From NCBI GenBank assembly GCA_947493175.1, contig CANLQD010000001.1, forward strand, positions 1,192,802-1,256,801: a stretch of 64,000 bases of DNA, given 5' to 3'. The notes beneath the pieces are model-generated. The model did not search any database and was not told the DNA's origin. It saw only the letters and a program-made list of their open reading frames with translations. The translations under genes and the position numbers were made by a program. Source of the DNA: an uncultured Flavobacteriaceae bacterium (GTDB lineage: Bacteria; Bacteroidota; Bacteroidia; Flavobacteriales; Flavobacteriaceae). Positions 19,201 through 27,074 of the stretch are shown here, one piece after another. Within the stretch, counting starts at the first letter, position 1. Each line of letters starts with the position of its first letter.

Positions 19201-22200
19201 ATTCAAAAGGCCCGGTACCTCCGACTACCGCTAAAGAAATACTCCCGTTGCTCTCACCGAAGCAGACCGTAGGAGTTGCGGTAGGAGTGATTACAATCGG
19301 GTCATCTTGGGTAATCGTGATTTCGGTAAATGCGGTACAAGCACTAGGGCCGCCGCTAGGATTTCGTAAATAAACATCATAATCCCCAGGTGCAGAAATA
19401 GTTCTGACCGTCGACGAATTATAATCGGGCATCGTTGGAGTTGTACCATCGGGAACAATAGCGAATTGAAAAGAACCGTTACCTCCAGAAGTAGACAAGG
19501 TTACCGTGGTGGATGTGGCACAGGCAGAAATAGGAGGTGCCGAAGCACTGACTGTTATAGCAGGGTCAATTGTTATTGTCTCGGGAGTTCCGATACATCC
19601 CGCTCCATCACGCACATTTACCGTATAAGTTCCACTCGCTAAGTTTTGAAAAATATAACTAGTGGCAGATGCAGGGGAAGGAACTATCCAAGGACCTCCA
19701 TTGATGTTAAAGGTATAGTCGCCATTACCATCGGTTATAGCCACCTCAATGGTCGCATCATTGGCTCCCGAATAGCATTCCGTAAAGGTGGTATCAAAGA
19801 CTACGTTATTGGTGTCGGATACGGTAAGAATGGCATCGATAACATCTTCACACCCGCTGGCGTCCCGAACGCGAACGTTATAATCACCAGCGGCCACCGC
19901 CGTGAATATCCTATTGGTACCGTTGGTGGCGAAATCATATCCCGTAATAGGAGTCCCTGCCGTATCTTCCAGTTGGTATAGATAGGTGGGGGTACCTCCG
20001 CTTCCATTCGCTGTTATAGTGGCGCCTCCGTTCGTACAGGAGAGCATCGTGGTTACGCTTGCACTGGCTACTACCGTTGGAGGTTCTACAATGGTTTGAG
20101 AAATGCTGAGGGTACAAGAGGTATCATCTGCCCTTCTAATCTCAACGGTTTGATTGCCCGCACCGTAAACCGCTGGGGTAGTTACCGGGGAGGTGGTGGA
20201 GTTGAAATAGGTACTTCCGCCATCGACGGAGTATTGGAATCCTGCCACCGCATCAAAATTTTCTACTTCGAAGGTTATGGTTCCATCAGAAAGGCCATTA
20301 CAAGTGGCATTGGTAAAACTGGTTACGCTCGCGGCAAATTGGTTTCCAGCTTCAACGCTTACCGGGGTGTCGATTGACTGCTCGCAAACTTCGGGAATTT
20401 GAAAAACGGCGATATCATCGATGGCAACATCGTTTCCATTGGTTCGTATTTCGTTGGTAACAATAACCAAATCCAAACTGGTAAAGGTTCCGGGATTCAG
20501 TGTAAGGGCATATTCGTTCCATTGGCCATCTTCCGGCATCGGTCCGGTATGTTCAAACGCCACGATGGCATCAGTAGCCGGATTCCTGAGTTGAATGGTC
20601 AAGTCTGGTGGAATACGGCCGCCGGAGGCGATCAGGTTGATTCCAAACAACGAAACGGTGATAGGCCTATTGGGGATAATGTCGTTAATGGCCTTTCTAT
20701 AAATGGTCGATCCCGGTGGCGGATCACCAACATTGATGACCAAATAGCGTCCATTCGGGTCTCCGGCAGTATGATCGGTTGGGTTAATCCATGCGCCGAA
20801 AGGGCCCACGATACTATTGGTTACCGCATACTCAAGGTCATTGATTCGAAATCCGTTATCATGTACCGAGCCGCTAGGAATACCATCGTTTACTTGGGGC
20901 TCATAGGCGTATCCTGTCGTATTCGGGTTGGGAATAGTGCCGCCGGTACCAAAGTCCTCGCTTAGTAAAAGACTGGGCGTCGGTGGCGTTTGGGGCACAT
21001 AATAGGTAGTAACGACGTAGTTGCCTACAGGGAGATCGTTAAAGGTATTGCTGGTTGGATCGGGAGTATTCAACACCCCATCAAGAGCATATTGATAGTT
21101 GTAGGTGCTTATATTCGGTGTTACGGTGACATCACCTGTTCCGCTACAGTCATAGGAGACCGAGGGGGTCAAGGTAACGATCGGTGGCGGTGGCACATCC
21201 ACGACAGTGACCGCCATCGGAAAATCACAAGATTGGTCACGCACGATGACCGTATAAGTACCCGCTGGCAACACCGCTATGGTCGATGTGCCAAAGTTGC
21301 TTCCCCCATCAAAACTGTAGGTGTACGGGGCGGTACCGCCCGTAACGTTGGTAATTCGTACTTCGGCGCCATTCGGGTCGCATGTAGCGTCCCTAGAGAC
21401 CCCCACAGAAGCACTTAAAGGAAATGGTTCAGTCAGATTGTATATTTGCGAGATATCACAGCCCGAACTGTCCAAGACACGAATGTTGTAATTTGCCGCT
21501 GTAAGGTTTACAAAGTTAGGGGTAGGCTGATAAGTGGCCCCATTATCGATGCTGTATTGATATGGTGGGATTCCTCCTGATACATTTATCGTAAGACTCC
21601 CGTCGTTGTCGCCACTACAGGAGGGGGAGGTTGCAGCAATCGAATCGATTACGGTGCTTCCCAAATCGTTTACGGTAACTTCATTAGAGAGCGCAAAACA
21701 GTTGTTTGCGTCAACAATCACAAAAACATAATCTCCATCTTCACTCGGTATATATTCATCGGTGCCATCGCCATCATCGTCCCTCCAGCCAAAATAGAAA
21801 GTGGAGTCTACCTGGTATTCCGAAGCAGGAATATCTGCAATGGTGGTATAAGGGGAGGCCCCATCTATGCTCCAAATAGCGTATAAAAAATCTGGATTCC
21901 CCTGCCCTCCTGTTCGAGTGAGGGATACCGTCCCTGCAGTACATCCGATATCTGCGGTGGTCAGTGCGCTTAGCGTAGGGTCGGGAATACGCGAAACAGT
22001 GATGTTTTGTGAATCGAAGCATCCGTCATCCGTACTGGTTTCGATGATGTAGTCCCCTGGGTTGACATTGAAAGTATAGGTATTATCGGGTTGCGCGGTC
22101 TCATCATCGATCAAGGTACCATCGTCCCTTCGCAACACATATCTGTAATTGGGAAAAACATTCAACGCATCAATCTGAATGCTTCCTTGGTTGTTACAAT

Positions 22201-24820
22201 TTGCGGGAGTAGTAGCAATGTCTACCGTGAAATTTCGATCTAAGATCCCAATATCCGGGGTGCTGAAAATACAGGCATTCGGTATCGGAATACCGGCCCC
22301 ATCCAACTGAACCACTTCAACACGATAGGCGCCGTTGGTGGTAATATCGAAGCTGGGACCATTGTTGGAGGAAAAGGGAACTACAATGCTATTGGTGGCA
22401 ACGTCTACCAATTGGTAGCCATAGTTGCTTCCAAGATTGGTTACGGTAATATTGCCATCAGTGCTACATACAATGTCGCGTTGGTTGTAGACAATGTCAA
22501 GGTTGTTTTGATACACATCAAAATAGAACCGACTGAAACAACCGTTGGTATAGTTAATGACCAAACGGAACTTTCCGGCGGCGTTGGTCGTAAAATTGTT
22601 TCCAGTACCGACTGCGTTCCAAGAACAACCCAAATCTTTGTTAGCGCAGTCATCGGATACCGCTGTACAGCTTGCCTCGTCTAATTGTTCCCATACCAAA
22701 CTTTGTGCATCGGTAATATTGATTTGTATGAGTTCGCTGTCGTTGGCACCGCAAAGGAATATCTTTGGCAAAAGGTCACCATCAATACTACATTGCGCAA
22801 TTTCTCCTTGAATATCATTGGTCGGGTCCGCATCGGAATTGCTGTCATTAAAGAAGTCTACCAATGGGTTGGTTTGGGTAGTACCAAAACGTTCTACGAT
22901 GATAATCTCTTTAAAACCCTTACAGGGATCGGCAACGATTTTATCTACGATATAGGTGCCTATATCCGTAACTACCAGTGTACTGGGATCATTGTCGGGA
23001 TCTCCGTCATTTAATACCGTATCGGAGACATCAAATTGACCATTGCCGTTGCTGTCCCGTACCCAAACATAGTCGTCAAAATTATCACCGGCATCCAGAA
23101 CAACACTTTCACCGCAAAGTTGTGCAGTTCGCGTAAAGTTACAATCGGAGAGGTTATCCAGTAAGAAGTTTGTCGCTCCGGGGGTTACAAAACCACAATT
23201 GTCAAAATCCGAGACACTGGGGTCGTCGGTGATGGTGGCGCTATTAATATCCCCACGATAGGTAGAATAGGCGATGTTTTCAATTTGATCGGTGCAGGCA
23301 TCTACAAAATCGAAACAGTTTTCTGCCACTCTTACCCTCATGCGGATTTCGTAAATCGGATCTCCGATTTCTACCAACTCATCAGGAATAAAAAATGTGA
23401 CCTCATTGGTGACCGGATCAACACTATTGGTTACTCCAGGAGCATTAGAAACATCAAAACTTACATACGTAGTGTTTACAGGCAATACATCTCTAATGGT
23501 ATAATTTTCAGCATCGTCATTGCCGAGGTTTCGAAAAGAAAGCACATAATCCAGTGTCTGGCCTAAATTCACACCCATTCCGGTGATATCATTACCGGCT
23601 ATGTCTTCGACACGCTTTTCTAGAATAATGTTGGGTTCGATAATTTCAACGGCAAAAGCTGCTAAAAAAGCACCATAGCCGTCCCCAGTTGAGGTGAATC
23701 GCAAGGTCGCACCGCTTTCGCTATTGGGGAGTACCGAGTTCGTAGGGTTGTTCAGGTTGAATAGGTCCAAATCGGTTCCGAGGGTATTGGTACCAAACGG
23801 AGTTCTTGTAGGCACCTCGGCACCATTGGTCGTAATGGTGGAGTTAAAAAAGTTATTAGTAGGGTTTAATCCTGTTGAGAGATTGGTAAAATTTGCGTTC
23901 GAGTTTGCTCTTATAAAGAAGCGGTCATTTCGTATTCCACGATCACCTTCCAACGCTCCTACCCCTACACGTGCGCGTACGGGAAATGGAGTGGGGAGTG
24001 TTCGAAACCCGTTTACAGGGACATCTACAGAGCCAGCTGCTCTGGACATACCTGCATACCCATCGAAAGTGGATATAAATTTTCCTGACTCATTCGGATT
24101 TTCGTAAATAATGACCAATACCCAACCAGCAGAACTCGAACCGTTTCTTCTACCTTTTGTCGCTCGTACATTGGCAACGGTATACTCTCCATTTGGGTTG
24201 GTATTCGATCGGACCAAGTCGGTTACATTCTTGTAACAGATATACGGAGAATCCTTAAAGGAATTGTTAATGTTGGTATAGTTGTAGCCATCATAAATGA
24301 TGTCATCTTCTTGGCCCACTGGATCGGCGGCCGTATCTGCAGTAAGATCTACATAGGTGCCGCCGGGCACCTGGAAACGCACATTGAACCAGTCTTCTAT
24401 TCTTGGGGTACCGCTGAATTGAGCACCGCCGTTTGTACTTCGTTCGTTGGGATAGGTCGCCGCCCAATAAAGTCCTGCGTAGCGCACTTGGGAACAAGCA
24501 GGGTCGGCAATGTTCAATTCGGCACTACTGGAGCTAAAAGTAGATGGGTCGCTATCGATATCGATATATTCCATCCACAAGGAGTTATTATTTTGAGTAC
24601 CATTGTAGGGTGTATCAGCTTGCTCCGGATTAGATTCCGTAGCCCTGTTGAGTATATTATTACCTACGAAGATAATATCGCCCCGTATTTCAATATTACC
24701 CCCATCAAGTCTAGGGGTAAAGGGGGCCACTTCCTGAGCGGAGGAACTAAAGAGTCCGCCGAAAACAAGAAGTAGAATAAAGTGGAGTAGGTTTTTTTTG
24801 GTGGTTTGGGAGTTGGTCAT
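10229..24820 (-). CDS. sprB: giant SprB-like gliding adhesin, T9SS type B cargo
   Basis: This 4863-residue exported protein has a signal peptide at about residues 1-28. Residues about 35-395 form a distinct N-terminal domain and about 395-500 a DUF11-like domain. From about 700 to 4700 there is a long array of SprB repeats with the pattern C-x-G-x(2)-G-x-I...GG..PY.YS...F.NL.AG.Y.V.V.D..GC. A jelly-roll-like insert lies at about 1280-1475. The last 90 residues are a gliding-motility-associated C-terminal domain (NFFTPSDGDGLNDTW...FDRYGREIY...G.WDG), the T9SS type B sorting signal. F. johnsoniae SprB is the moving cell-surface adhesin of gliding; this one is shorter but has the same neighbours. 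It starts two bases after the preceding gene's stop codon ends, so cotranscription is near certain. Confidence 0.82.
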   Translation of the reverse strand: MTNSQTTKKNLLHFILLLVFGGLFSSSAQEVAPFTPRLDGGNIEIRGDIIFVGNNILNRATESNPEQADTPYNGTQNNNSLWMEYIDIDSDPSTFSSSSAELNIADPACSQVRYAGLYWAATYPNERSTNGGAQFSGTPRIEDWFNVRFQVPGGTYVDLTADTAADPVGQEDDIIYDGYNYTNINNSFKDSPYICYKNVTDLVRSNTNPNGEYTVANVRATKGRRNGSSSAGWVLVIIYENPNESGKFISTFDGYAGMSRAAGSVDVPVNGFRTLPTPFPVRARVGVGALEGDRGIRNDRFFIRANSNANFTNLSTGLNPTNNFFNSTITTNGAEVPTRTPFGTNTLGTDLDLFNLNNPTNSVLPNSESGATLRFTSTGDGYGAFLAAFAVEIIEPNIILEKRVEDIAGNDITGMGVNLGQTLDYVLSFRNLGNDDAENYTIRDVLPVNTTYVSFDVSNAPGVTNSVDPVTNEVTFFIPDELVEIGDPIYEIRMRVRVAENCFDFVDACTDQIENIAYSTYRGDINSATITDDPSVSDFDNCGFVTPGATNFLLDNLSDCNFTRTAQLCGESVVLDAGDNFDDYVWVRDSNGNGQFDVSDTVLNDGDPDNDPSTLVVTDIGTYIVDKIVADPCKGFKEIIIVERFGTTQTNPLVDFFNDSNSDADPTNDIQGEIAQCSIDGDLLPKIFLCGANDSELIQINITDAQSLVWEQLDEASCTAVSDDCANKDLGCSWNAVGTGNNFTTNAAGKFRLVINYTNGCFSRFYFDVYQNNLDIVYNQRDIVCSTDGNITVTNLGSNYGYQLVDVATNSIVVPFSSNNGPSFDITTNGAYRVEVVQLDGAGIPIPNACIFSTPDIGILDRNFTVDIATTPANCNNQGSIQIDALNVFPNYRYVLRRDDGTLIDDETAQPDNTYTFNVNPGDYIIETSTDDGCFDSQNITVSRIPDPTLSALTTADIGCTAGTVSLTRTGGQGNPDFLYAIWSIDGASPYTTIADIPASEYQVDSTFYFGWRDDDGDGTDEYIPSEDGDYVFVIVDANNCFALSNEVTVNDLGSTVIDSIAATSPSCSGDNDGSLTINVSGGIPPYQYSIDNGATYQPTPNFVNLTAANYNIRVLDSSGCDISQIYNLTEPFPLSASVGVSRDATCDPNGAEVRITNVTGGTAPYTYSFDGGSNFGTSTIAVLPAGTYTVIVRDQSCDFPMAVTVVDVPPPPIVTLTPSVSYDCSGTGDVTVTPNISTYNYQYALDGVLNTPDPTSNTFNDLPVGNYVVTTYYVPQTPPTPSLLLSEDFGTGGTIPNPNTTGYAYEPQVNDGIPSGSVHDNGFRINDLEYAVTNSIVGPFGAWINPTDHTAGDPNGRYLVINVGDPPPGSTIYRKAINDIIPNRPITVSLFGINLIASGGRIPPDLTIQLRNPATDAIVAFEHTGPMPEDGQWNEYALTLNPGTFTSLDLVIVTNEIRTNGNDVAIDDIAVFQIPEVCEQSIDTPVSVEAGNQFAASVTSFTNATCNGLSDGTITFEVENFDAVAGFQYSVDGGSTYFNSTTSPVTTPAVYGAGNQTVEIRRADDTSCTLSISQTIVEPPTVVASASVTTMLSCTNGGATITANGSGGTPTYLYQLEDTAGTPITGYDFATNGTNRIFTAVAAGDYNVRVRDASGCEDVIDAILTVSDTNNVVFDTTFTECYSGANDATIEVAITDGNGDYTFNINGGPWIVPSPASATSYIFQNLASGTYTVNVRDGAGCIGTPETITIDPAITVSASAPPISACATSTTVTLSTSGGNGSFQFAIVPDGTTPTMPDYNSSTVRTISAPGDYDVYLRNPSGGPSACTAFTEITITQDDPIVITPTATPTVCFGESNGSISLAVVGGTGPFEYSIDNGTNYQTGTDFVNLSAGTYPIRVRDANNCEQTVNVTVNQPAQLVAEAIQTQTYTCNQLGQITVGSITPTIGGSDNFQYSINGGGWTPSTTGGHIFVDLTDGTYSIRVRDANAISCEITLPDVIIAPLPTEPTLTTSVAYNCDGTGNITVLPSDPSYTYQIGASAFQTNNVFNNIAVGTYTITVNYGSDCTVDTTVIVEDGNAFEATITAFENLDCNADSSGTITIAAANFGASGFEYSLDGFTTTLGSSTTSPVVLNGLSAQAYTITVRDVANPIAGCTIPLNQTLTEPAPVVASASVTALFSCNNMGATITASATGGTPTYEYQLEDNVGGVITAYQTGTTFTNVVAGDYLVRARDTNGCSDPIDTALTVLAPANPTFTTSPTACYSGANDGSIQVDVIAGNGDYQFSINAGPWLLPTPTTATTYTFNNLTNGTYTIDVRDGFGCTAIQQLVTLNPQLRATATLQSDLTCLVDASISVDAVGGSGTYTYEWGSSAAGPWNTSGFVGNVYTTNTSGTYYFRVTDTTAPTVCTVVSNNVSVTPIVPPVITSITPTNLTCNGDNSGVLDILIDTSSGLAPFDIEVLNTTTTNNYGTQTSGLAAGNYQVTVTDAKGCTVSDTATITEPGLINYSVSSVPITCDALGTTTNPGSITITGVTGGTAEYIYYLTANNGIPTQTYTTTSAARDHTFNILNFGIYQIDIIDANGCNSFSTEIIASPPNDLDIDVSTSTANCTDGGTAIVTVGASVGSGDYSFAVLETFTPPYSSNYVSPDVPGGSTATFSSTTNGIFLTPGIQYTFVVYDNVTNCYYFEQSALPIDSPSNMTATLDAIANVSCTGSANGNISFTFDNYDAAATAVDYEIFNSQSNLTTGINGSILVSGPVGPTPANNIGTLPPGEYYLLLTEVNGPYNGCSVFGGEFTIRESVNALDGNVTITKNDNCNLNAGVITANGIFGTAPYEYQLLPTGATSPVLATWAGSSNNVFNVEGGSHEVYIKDAYNCIWKSNPIVVPTDPSPEISLSIVDECAAEGSYEVLVTLDQAGSQPYSLSVNGSAFQNIVFNGSNEYTITGLSSSSSAQTVEIQDLNGCGESENFTIYPKFQATATVTGLLDCIGTGNAEITITATDGSGNFQYEINGPVNESITTLPLSGSPSPTHSAVWNNANVSGTYTVSIYDVNSSTCPIVIPLEIPDALVPVLTIDSFDNVSCNGADDGTITVSAADNGVGPYTFEIISGPGSTATFPIAATSNTATTATFTGLEGSATPGITYTIRATASNGCTTDIIQAIEQPDAIANVNATVLEFFCTTANNQNNATISIDDTAITGGSGTYAIYEFINDQGTAAPGDDVVVQSGSNTVYTETNTAGGTYIINVYDDNGCLGTTTAAISEFIEISNPTVTVTQDITCNPGNDAEVSIGITLNPGSGTPNLAYTVVGTDNAYSVLNQTSNVFTALGIGNYLVTVTNTDTSCFVETTFEIEDPNNLEITPTTVDVICFGDDGSVSFTINDPVNAYTGGFTWQIYDSQGTAILADDVLITGANGVSANVGPTAPFAIGAGEYRVDVTQSADPSCVQTEFFTIAGPSETIAADTQVTPVTCVGNDGIIEIIDVVGGWGGHTYFVDLASNPAPTYPASYQTSPIFGSLAGGATPGTDYQVWVADQNGCTFRLPDVTLVAPTLISASLQINQPNCTNFEGEIEVISVLGGQGSNYTYQLIKDGTPTGAPQNTTVFSGLDAGSYEVEITDQWSCTFTTDARLLYAPIVPLATVVKTIDCTASPGGEITITQTGGSGSFNYDVTYPDGITTASNTTGVFIGLTQVGDYTFVITDQAVGHRCTSTIVQGLDAAVIPYITVDSFTDVDCNGADNGSITVSTVDSGVGPYLFEIISGPGSTATFPITASASTPTTATFDNLEGLTGAGITYTIQVTAANGCSTTTTQVITQPEIIDTINVSVTEFLCNSSGNNESNAALTIDVPAITGGSGNYTRFVFINNQGTVTTADDIVVQDGPNAVYTETDFAGGDYTIVVYDDQGCSNPTAVTATIAPFDQLLSASTALTGPALCAGEDIRIDVTGSITDSSTPAGLANYQFRELPSGPWQASNLFTGLSVGVHVFEVQNINTGCVITATHVVQDPNTFDIVINKISDAQCHDGDGEIQLSITDATYTGGFNYQIFDTQGTPGDRSDDGAFIEDGLVSNLGPSGSIFLPGGTYLVEISQTGAPQCVKTSTFTINAPIPLTLDIAEEAGVSCSNDEGSISVNPQGGVGPYTIQLTNTTTSQVYTQTGVSAYIFTDLSERDFMVTVTDALGCVRTGSISLIRPENIDASLTSSPITCFNGNNGSVTASFLPRTQPLTPIYEYRLNSYGDSSSNTPQQSAAQSIPVFNGLSAGFYSVIISDDAGCADESNIVQIVNPTEVRADLIRTSPLTCTTGVEFLLTASGGTGPYEYYDSISGSWQPMAGGNTQPLPPAASALIYGAGDYSFMVRDANQCASILSNEITEDPIENLSLEVDRTAAVVNCNGEATGAIYAQADGGLGNYRYSLFTDAALTNNYYGAGADQTDGEFRNLPAGTYYVNVVSEDCTTNPEMVEIIEPPILEVAVDVVDASCFGEEDGSITVTLSGGAGGYQYAISPNLNQFTDENTFDELAPGTYTIIAQDQNGCFLELEETIVAPDLLEVVATALPEICEGNEDGSISLVITGGTAPYRTALNSNTEADFVPNRMDFPGLAGGNYIVIVRDANDCETNIVVEVEAGVNLNATVEPIYECTGDTPDNYVNINLEDTSILGDVLYALDSTDPADMQLNPDFRNTPAGSHYIAIAHSNGCINTLDFEIEGYEPLTLILQQQNINEITALAEGGRQEYTFYFDDINNGSDNTYRINRTDTYTVRVVDENGCEASATIFMEFIDIDIPNFFTPSDGDGLNDTWKPRNDEGFPEILTIIFDRYGREIYRMGMGDPGWDGLYLSKELPSGDYWYIIKLNGESDEREFVGHFTLYR

Positions 24821-24821
24821 T

Positions 24822-27047
24822 CTACGTCAGTAAGTTTGGTTTTACCCTCATGATCCACATTTTTTGGTCGTATGAATCATTGAGTCTGGAGTAGTATGAA
24901 ATCAAGGCGTTGTTCCAAGATTCATGTCTTTTCAGGTACACATAGCGCCAGTTGTTCTCGGGGTTGATAAAGTAACTGGCACTTAACCCGTAGGAGTTCA
25001 ATAGCTTAACAAATCGATTGGCATTTTTTGGGTTGGCAAATACATTGGCAATAATGTAATAGCCCGAACCTACACCATGGATAATAGTTTCTCTGGTAGC
25101 TGGTTCTACATCGGCAACGCGATCTTTCGCAACTTCATTGTAAACAAGCTCTTCAGTAGTATACCGATCGGATTTTTCCTTTACTTTTTCGACATTACTG
25201 GCGTAACGCTCATTGGTATAGCGATTGTCTACGTTCATGATCCATAGGTCTCCGTCGTAACTTCCTCCCAAGTTGCTTTTGTAAGCTTCGGCTGCTGCTT
25301 CCCAAGTATCGTGTCGTTCTAGATATACATATTTGAGTCCGTTTTCTGGATTATCAATATAATCCGTAATAAAACCTTGCTCATTAAGGTCGTTCATAAA
25401 TCTGTCCATATAATGGCCACCTTTGTATACGTTGGCAACTACGTAGTAACCATCTTCTACCCCATCAAGGTTTTTGAATTTTCGACTTTTAATAACGTCT
25501 CTATCCGCCACTTGGGTGTAGTTCTTTGATTGTGTATTGTCTTGGGTGGTTGCTGGCCGGTCATTCGTTTCTGATTCGTTCGTTGTGCTTAACTCATTGG
25601 ACTTGGTATCGTTTTCCGAGACCGCAGCTATTGCATCTTGAGTTTGTGAAGGGACTATATCCTTTGTATTGGTATCTGTAGACGACTTTGTATACTGGGA
25701 ATCGTTCGCTGTGTTGTCTGCCACACTATGGTTAGACTGCACGTTGGTGTTTGGTACAGACATGTCTGTGTTGGAATTATCTGCTACAGCAGTGGGCTGG
25801 TCTGTACCGTTCAGGAACAATTCCTCTGCCCTTTTTTCTAGGTCTGGCCGCTCTCCACTGGTCTCGTTTCGAACCATACGCATGACCATATCAAAGCGAC
25901 GCTCTAAGTCTTTTTGTCGGTTGGCCTCCAGGGAGTCCTGTCTGAACATAAGTTCGGCAATGATGGCATCGTTTTCGGCCAGTTTTCGTTTTAGCTCTTC
26001 AATTTCTTCATTACTGGCCAGGTCATTGGTAGTAGGTTCGTCTGTATCTACGAATTCTTCGCCACCGTCTTCGAGCATTACACGATCTTCGGTAAGGTTG
26101 GGTGTAAAGGAATAGGCAAATGATATTTCATGGGTAATGCCTAAGTTGTCGAAATCGGTTACAAACCCCTTTTCCATAGTGTACCCTAAGGACAGTCTTC
26201 GATTGATGTTAAAACCAACACCCGCCGAAGCCCCATAGAAATCATCATAACCACCTTGCAGCCATCCCAATCTGGGAAGGTCCAATATTAAACTCCCGCC
26301 TAAGGTAATGTCATTTGCATCCGTTGAACGAACCCGTTGGCTGTTCATACGAACCCGTGCCAAAGGCATTAAACGGGCATTTTCAAGAATTCCGGACCCA
26401 TTTTTAAACGGATAGGTATATTGCAAGTGGGCCGAATATGCCTTATCACTGAAATCGGATAGCGACTCACTAGTCTTTAGGTTGTATTCGATGAGGTTTT
26501 CAGCATAGGCACCGAAATCGAATTGGCCGTATGAAATATTAAAACCTGGCTGAAACGATAGTACATTGCTGTCTTCGGTTCCGTTTAATAGAAAGTCGTT
26601 CACATCGATTACGTCAACGTTGTTCCGATCCAGACCAGTGCTGTAATAGGCCAGGTTACCACCAAAGGTGAAGTTACTTTTGTCGCTTAACTTAATGCCA
26701 TAGGCATAGTTCGCCAAAACACCAATGTTGGAGACGGGACCTATTCGTTGGGTATATAAGCTTAATCCCAAACCGCTTCGATCGCCGATACGACCGCTAT
26801 AACTCAAAAAATAGGTTTGGTCGTTATCTTGAAATTGTACCGATTGGTTTCGGTGTAATAGATTAACGTACGATTTGTCTTCCCGAACCGTTGAAAAGGT
26901 GGGGTTGATCAGGAAACGATTGAACTTTAGCAGATTCTGGGGTGCCACTCGATACGGTAAAATAGGATCGTCTTCTTGGGCATACAAAGTCGTTGTCATG
27001 GCCAAAAGGGCAATCATCGATAAGGATAGAATTCGCAGAAGTTTCAT
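24822..27047 (-). CDS. sprD: SprD-like protein: PorP/SprF-type barrel fused to coiled coil and two SPOR-like modules
   Basis: This 741-residue protein has a signal peptide at about 1-23. Residues about 25-315 resemble PorP/SprF (PYRVAPQNLLKFNRFLINPTFS, then amphipathic strands). Residues about 345-415 are a charged coiled coil (IEELKRKLAENDAI...). About 415-525 is an Asn/Ser/Thr/Asp-rich linker. Two copies of a SPOR-like module end the protein, at about 540-615 (GYYVVANVYKGG...YVYLERH) and 660-735 (GYYIIANVFANP...YVYLKRH). Its place between sprC and sprB matches sprD of F. johnsoniae, where it supports SprB-dependent gliding. I assign the symbol from operon position; the fused layout is what the sequence shows. 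Confidence 0.65.
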   Translation of the reverse strand: MKLLRILSLSMIALLAMTTTLYAQEDDPILPYRVAPQNLLKFNRFLINPTFSTVREDKSYVNLLHRNQSVQFQDNDQTYFLSYSGRIGDRSGLGLSLYTQRIGPVSNIGVLANYAYGIKLSDKSNFTFGGNLAYYSTGLDRNNVDVIDVNDFLLNGTEDSNVLSFQPGFNISYGQFDFGAYAENLIEYNLKTSESLSDFSDKAYSAHLQYTYPFKNGSGILENARLMPLARVRMNSQRVRSTDANDITLGGSLILDLPRLGWLQGGYDDFYGASAGVGFNINRRLSLGYTMEKGFVTDFDNLGITHEISFAYSFTPNLTEDRVMLEDGGEEFVDTDEPTTNDLASNEEIEELKRKLAENDAIIAELMFRQDSLEANRQKDLERRFDMVMRMVRNETSGERPDLEKRAEELFLNGTDQPTAVADNSNTDMSVPNTNVQSNHSVADNTANDSQYTKSSTDTNTKDIVPSQTQDAIAAVSENDTKSNELSTTNESETNDRPATTQDNTQSKNYTQVADRDVIKSRKFKNLDGVEDGYYVVANVYKGGHYMDRFMNDLNEQGFITDYIDNPENGLKYVYLERHDTWEAAAEAYKSNLGGSYDGDLWIMNVDNRYTNERYASNVEKVKEKSDRYTTEELVYNEVAKDRVADVEPATRETIIHGVGSGYYIIANVFANPKNANRFVKLLNSYGLSASYFINPENNWRYVYLKRHESWNNALISYYSRLNDSYDQKMWIMRVKPNLLT

Positions 27048-27074
27048 GGTCGTAGCTAGTATGGTTGGTGTGTG

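Noticed and set aside
20399..21418. Two antisense open frames (188 and 142 codons) opposite the jelly-roll region
   Set aside because: Shadows of the sprB frame in locally GC-richer DNA; no start context or family resemblance.
23962..23973. CACGTG hexamer inside sprB considered as another parS
   Set aside because: The flanking bases do not match the TGTTN...NAACA arms of the consensus.
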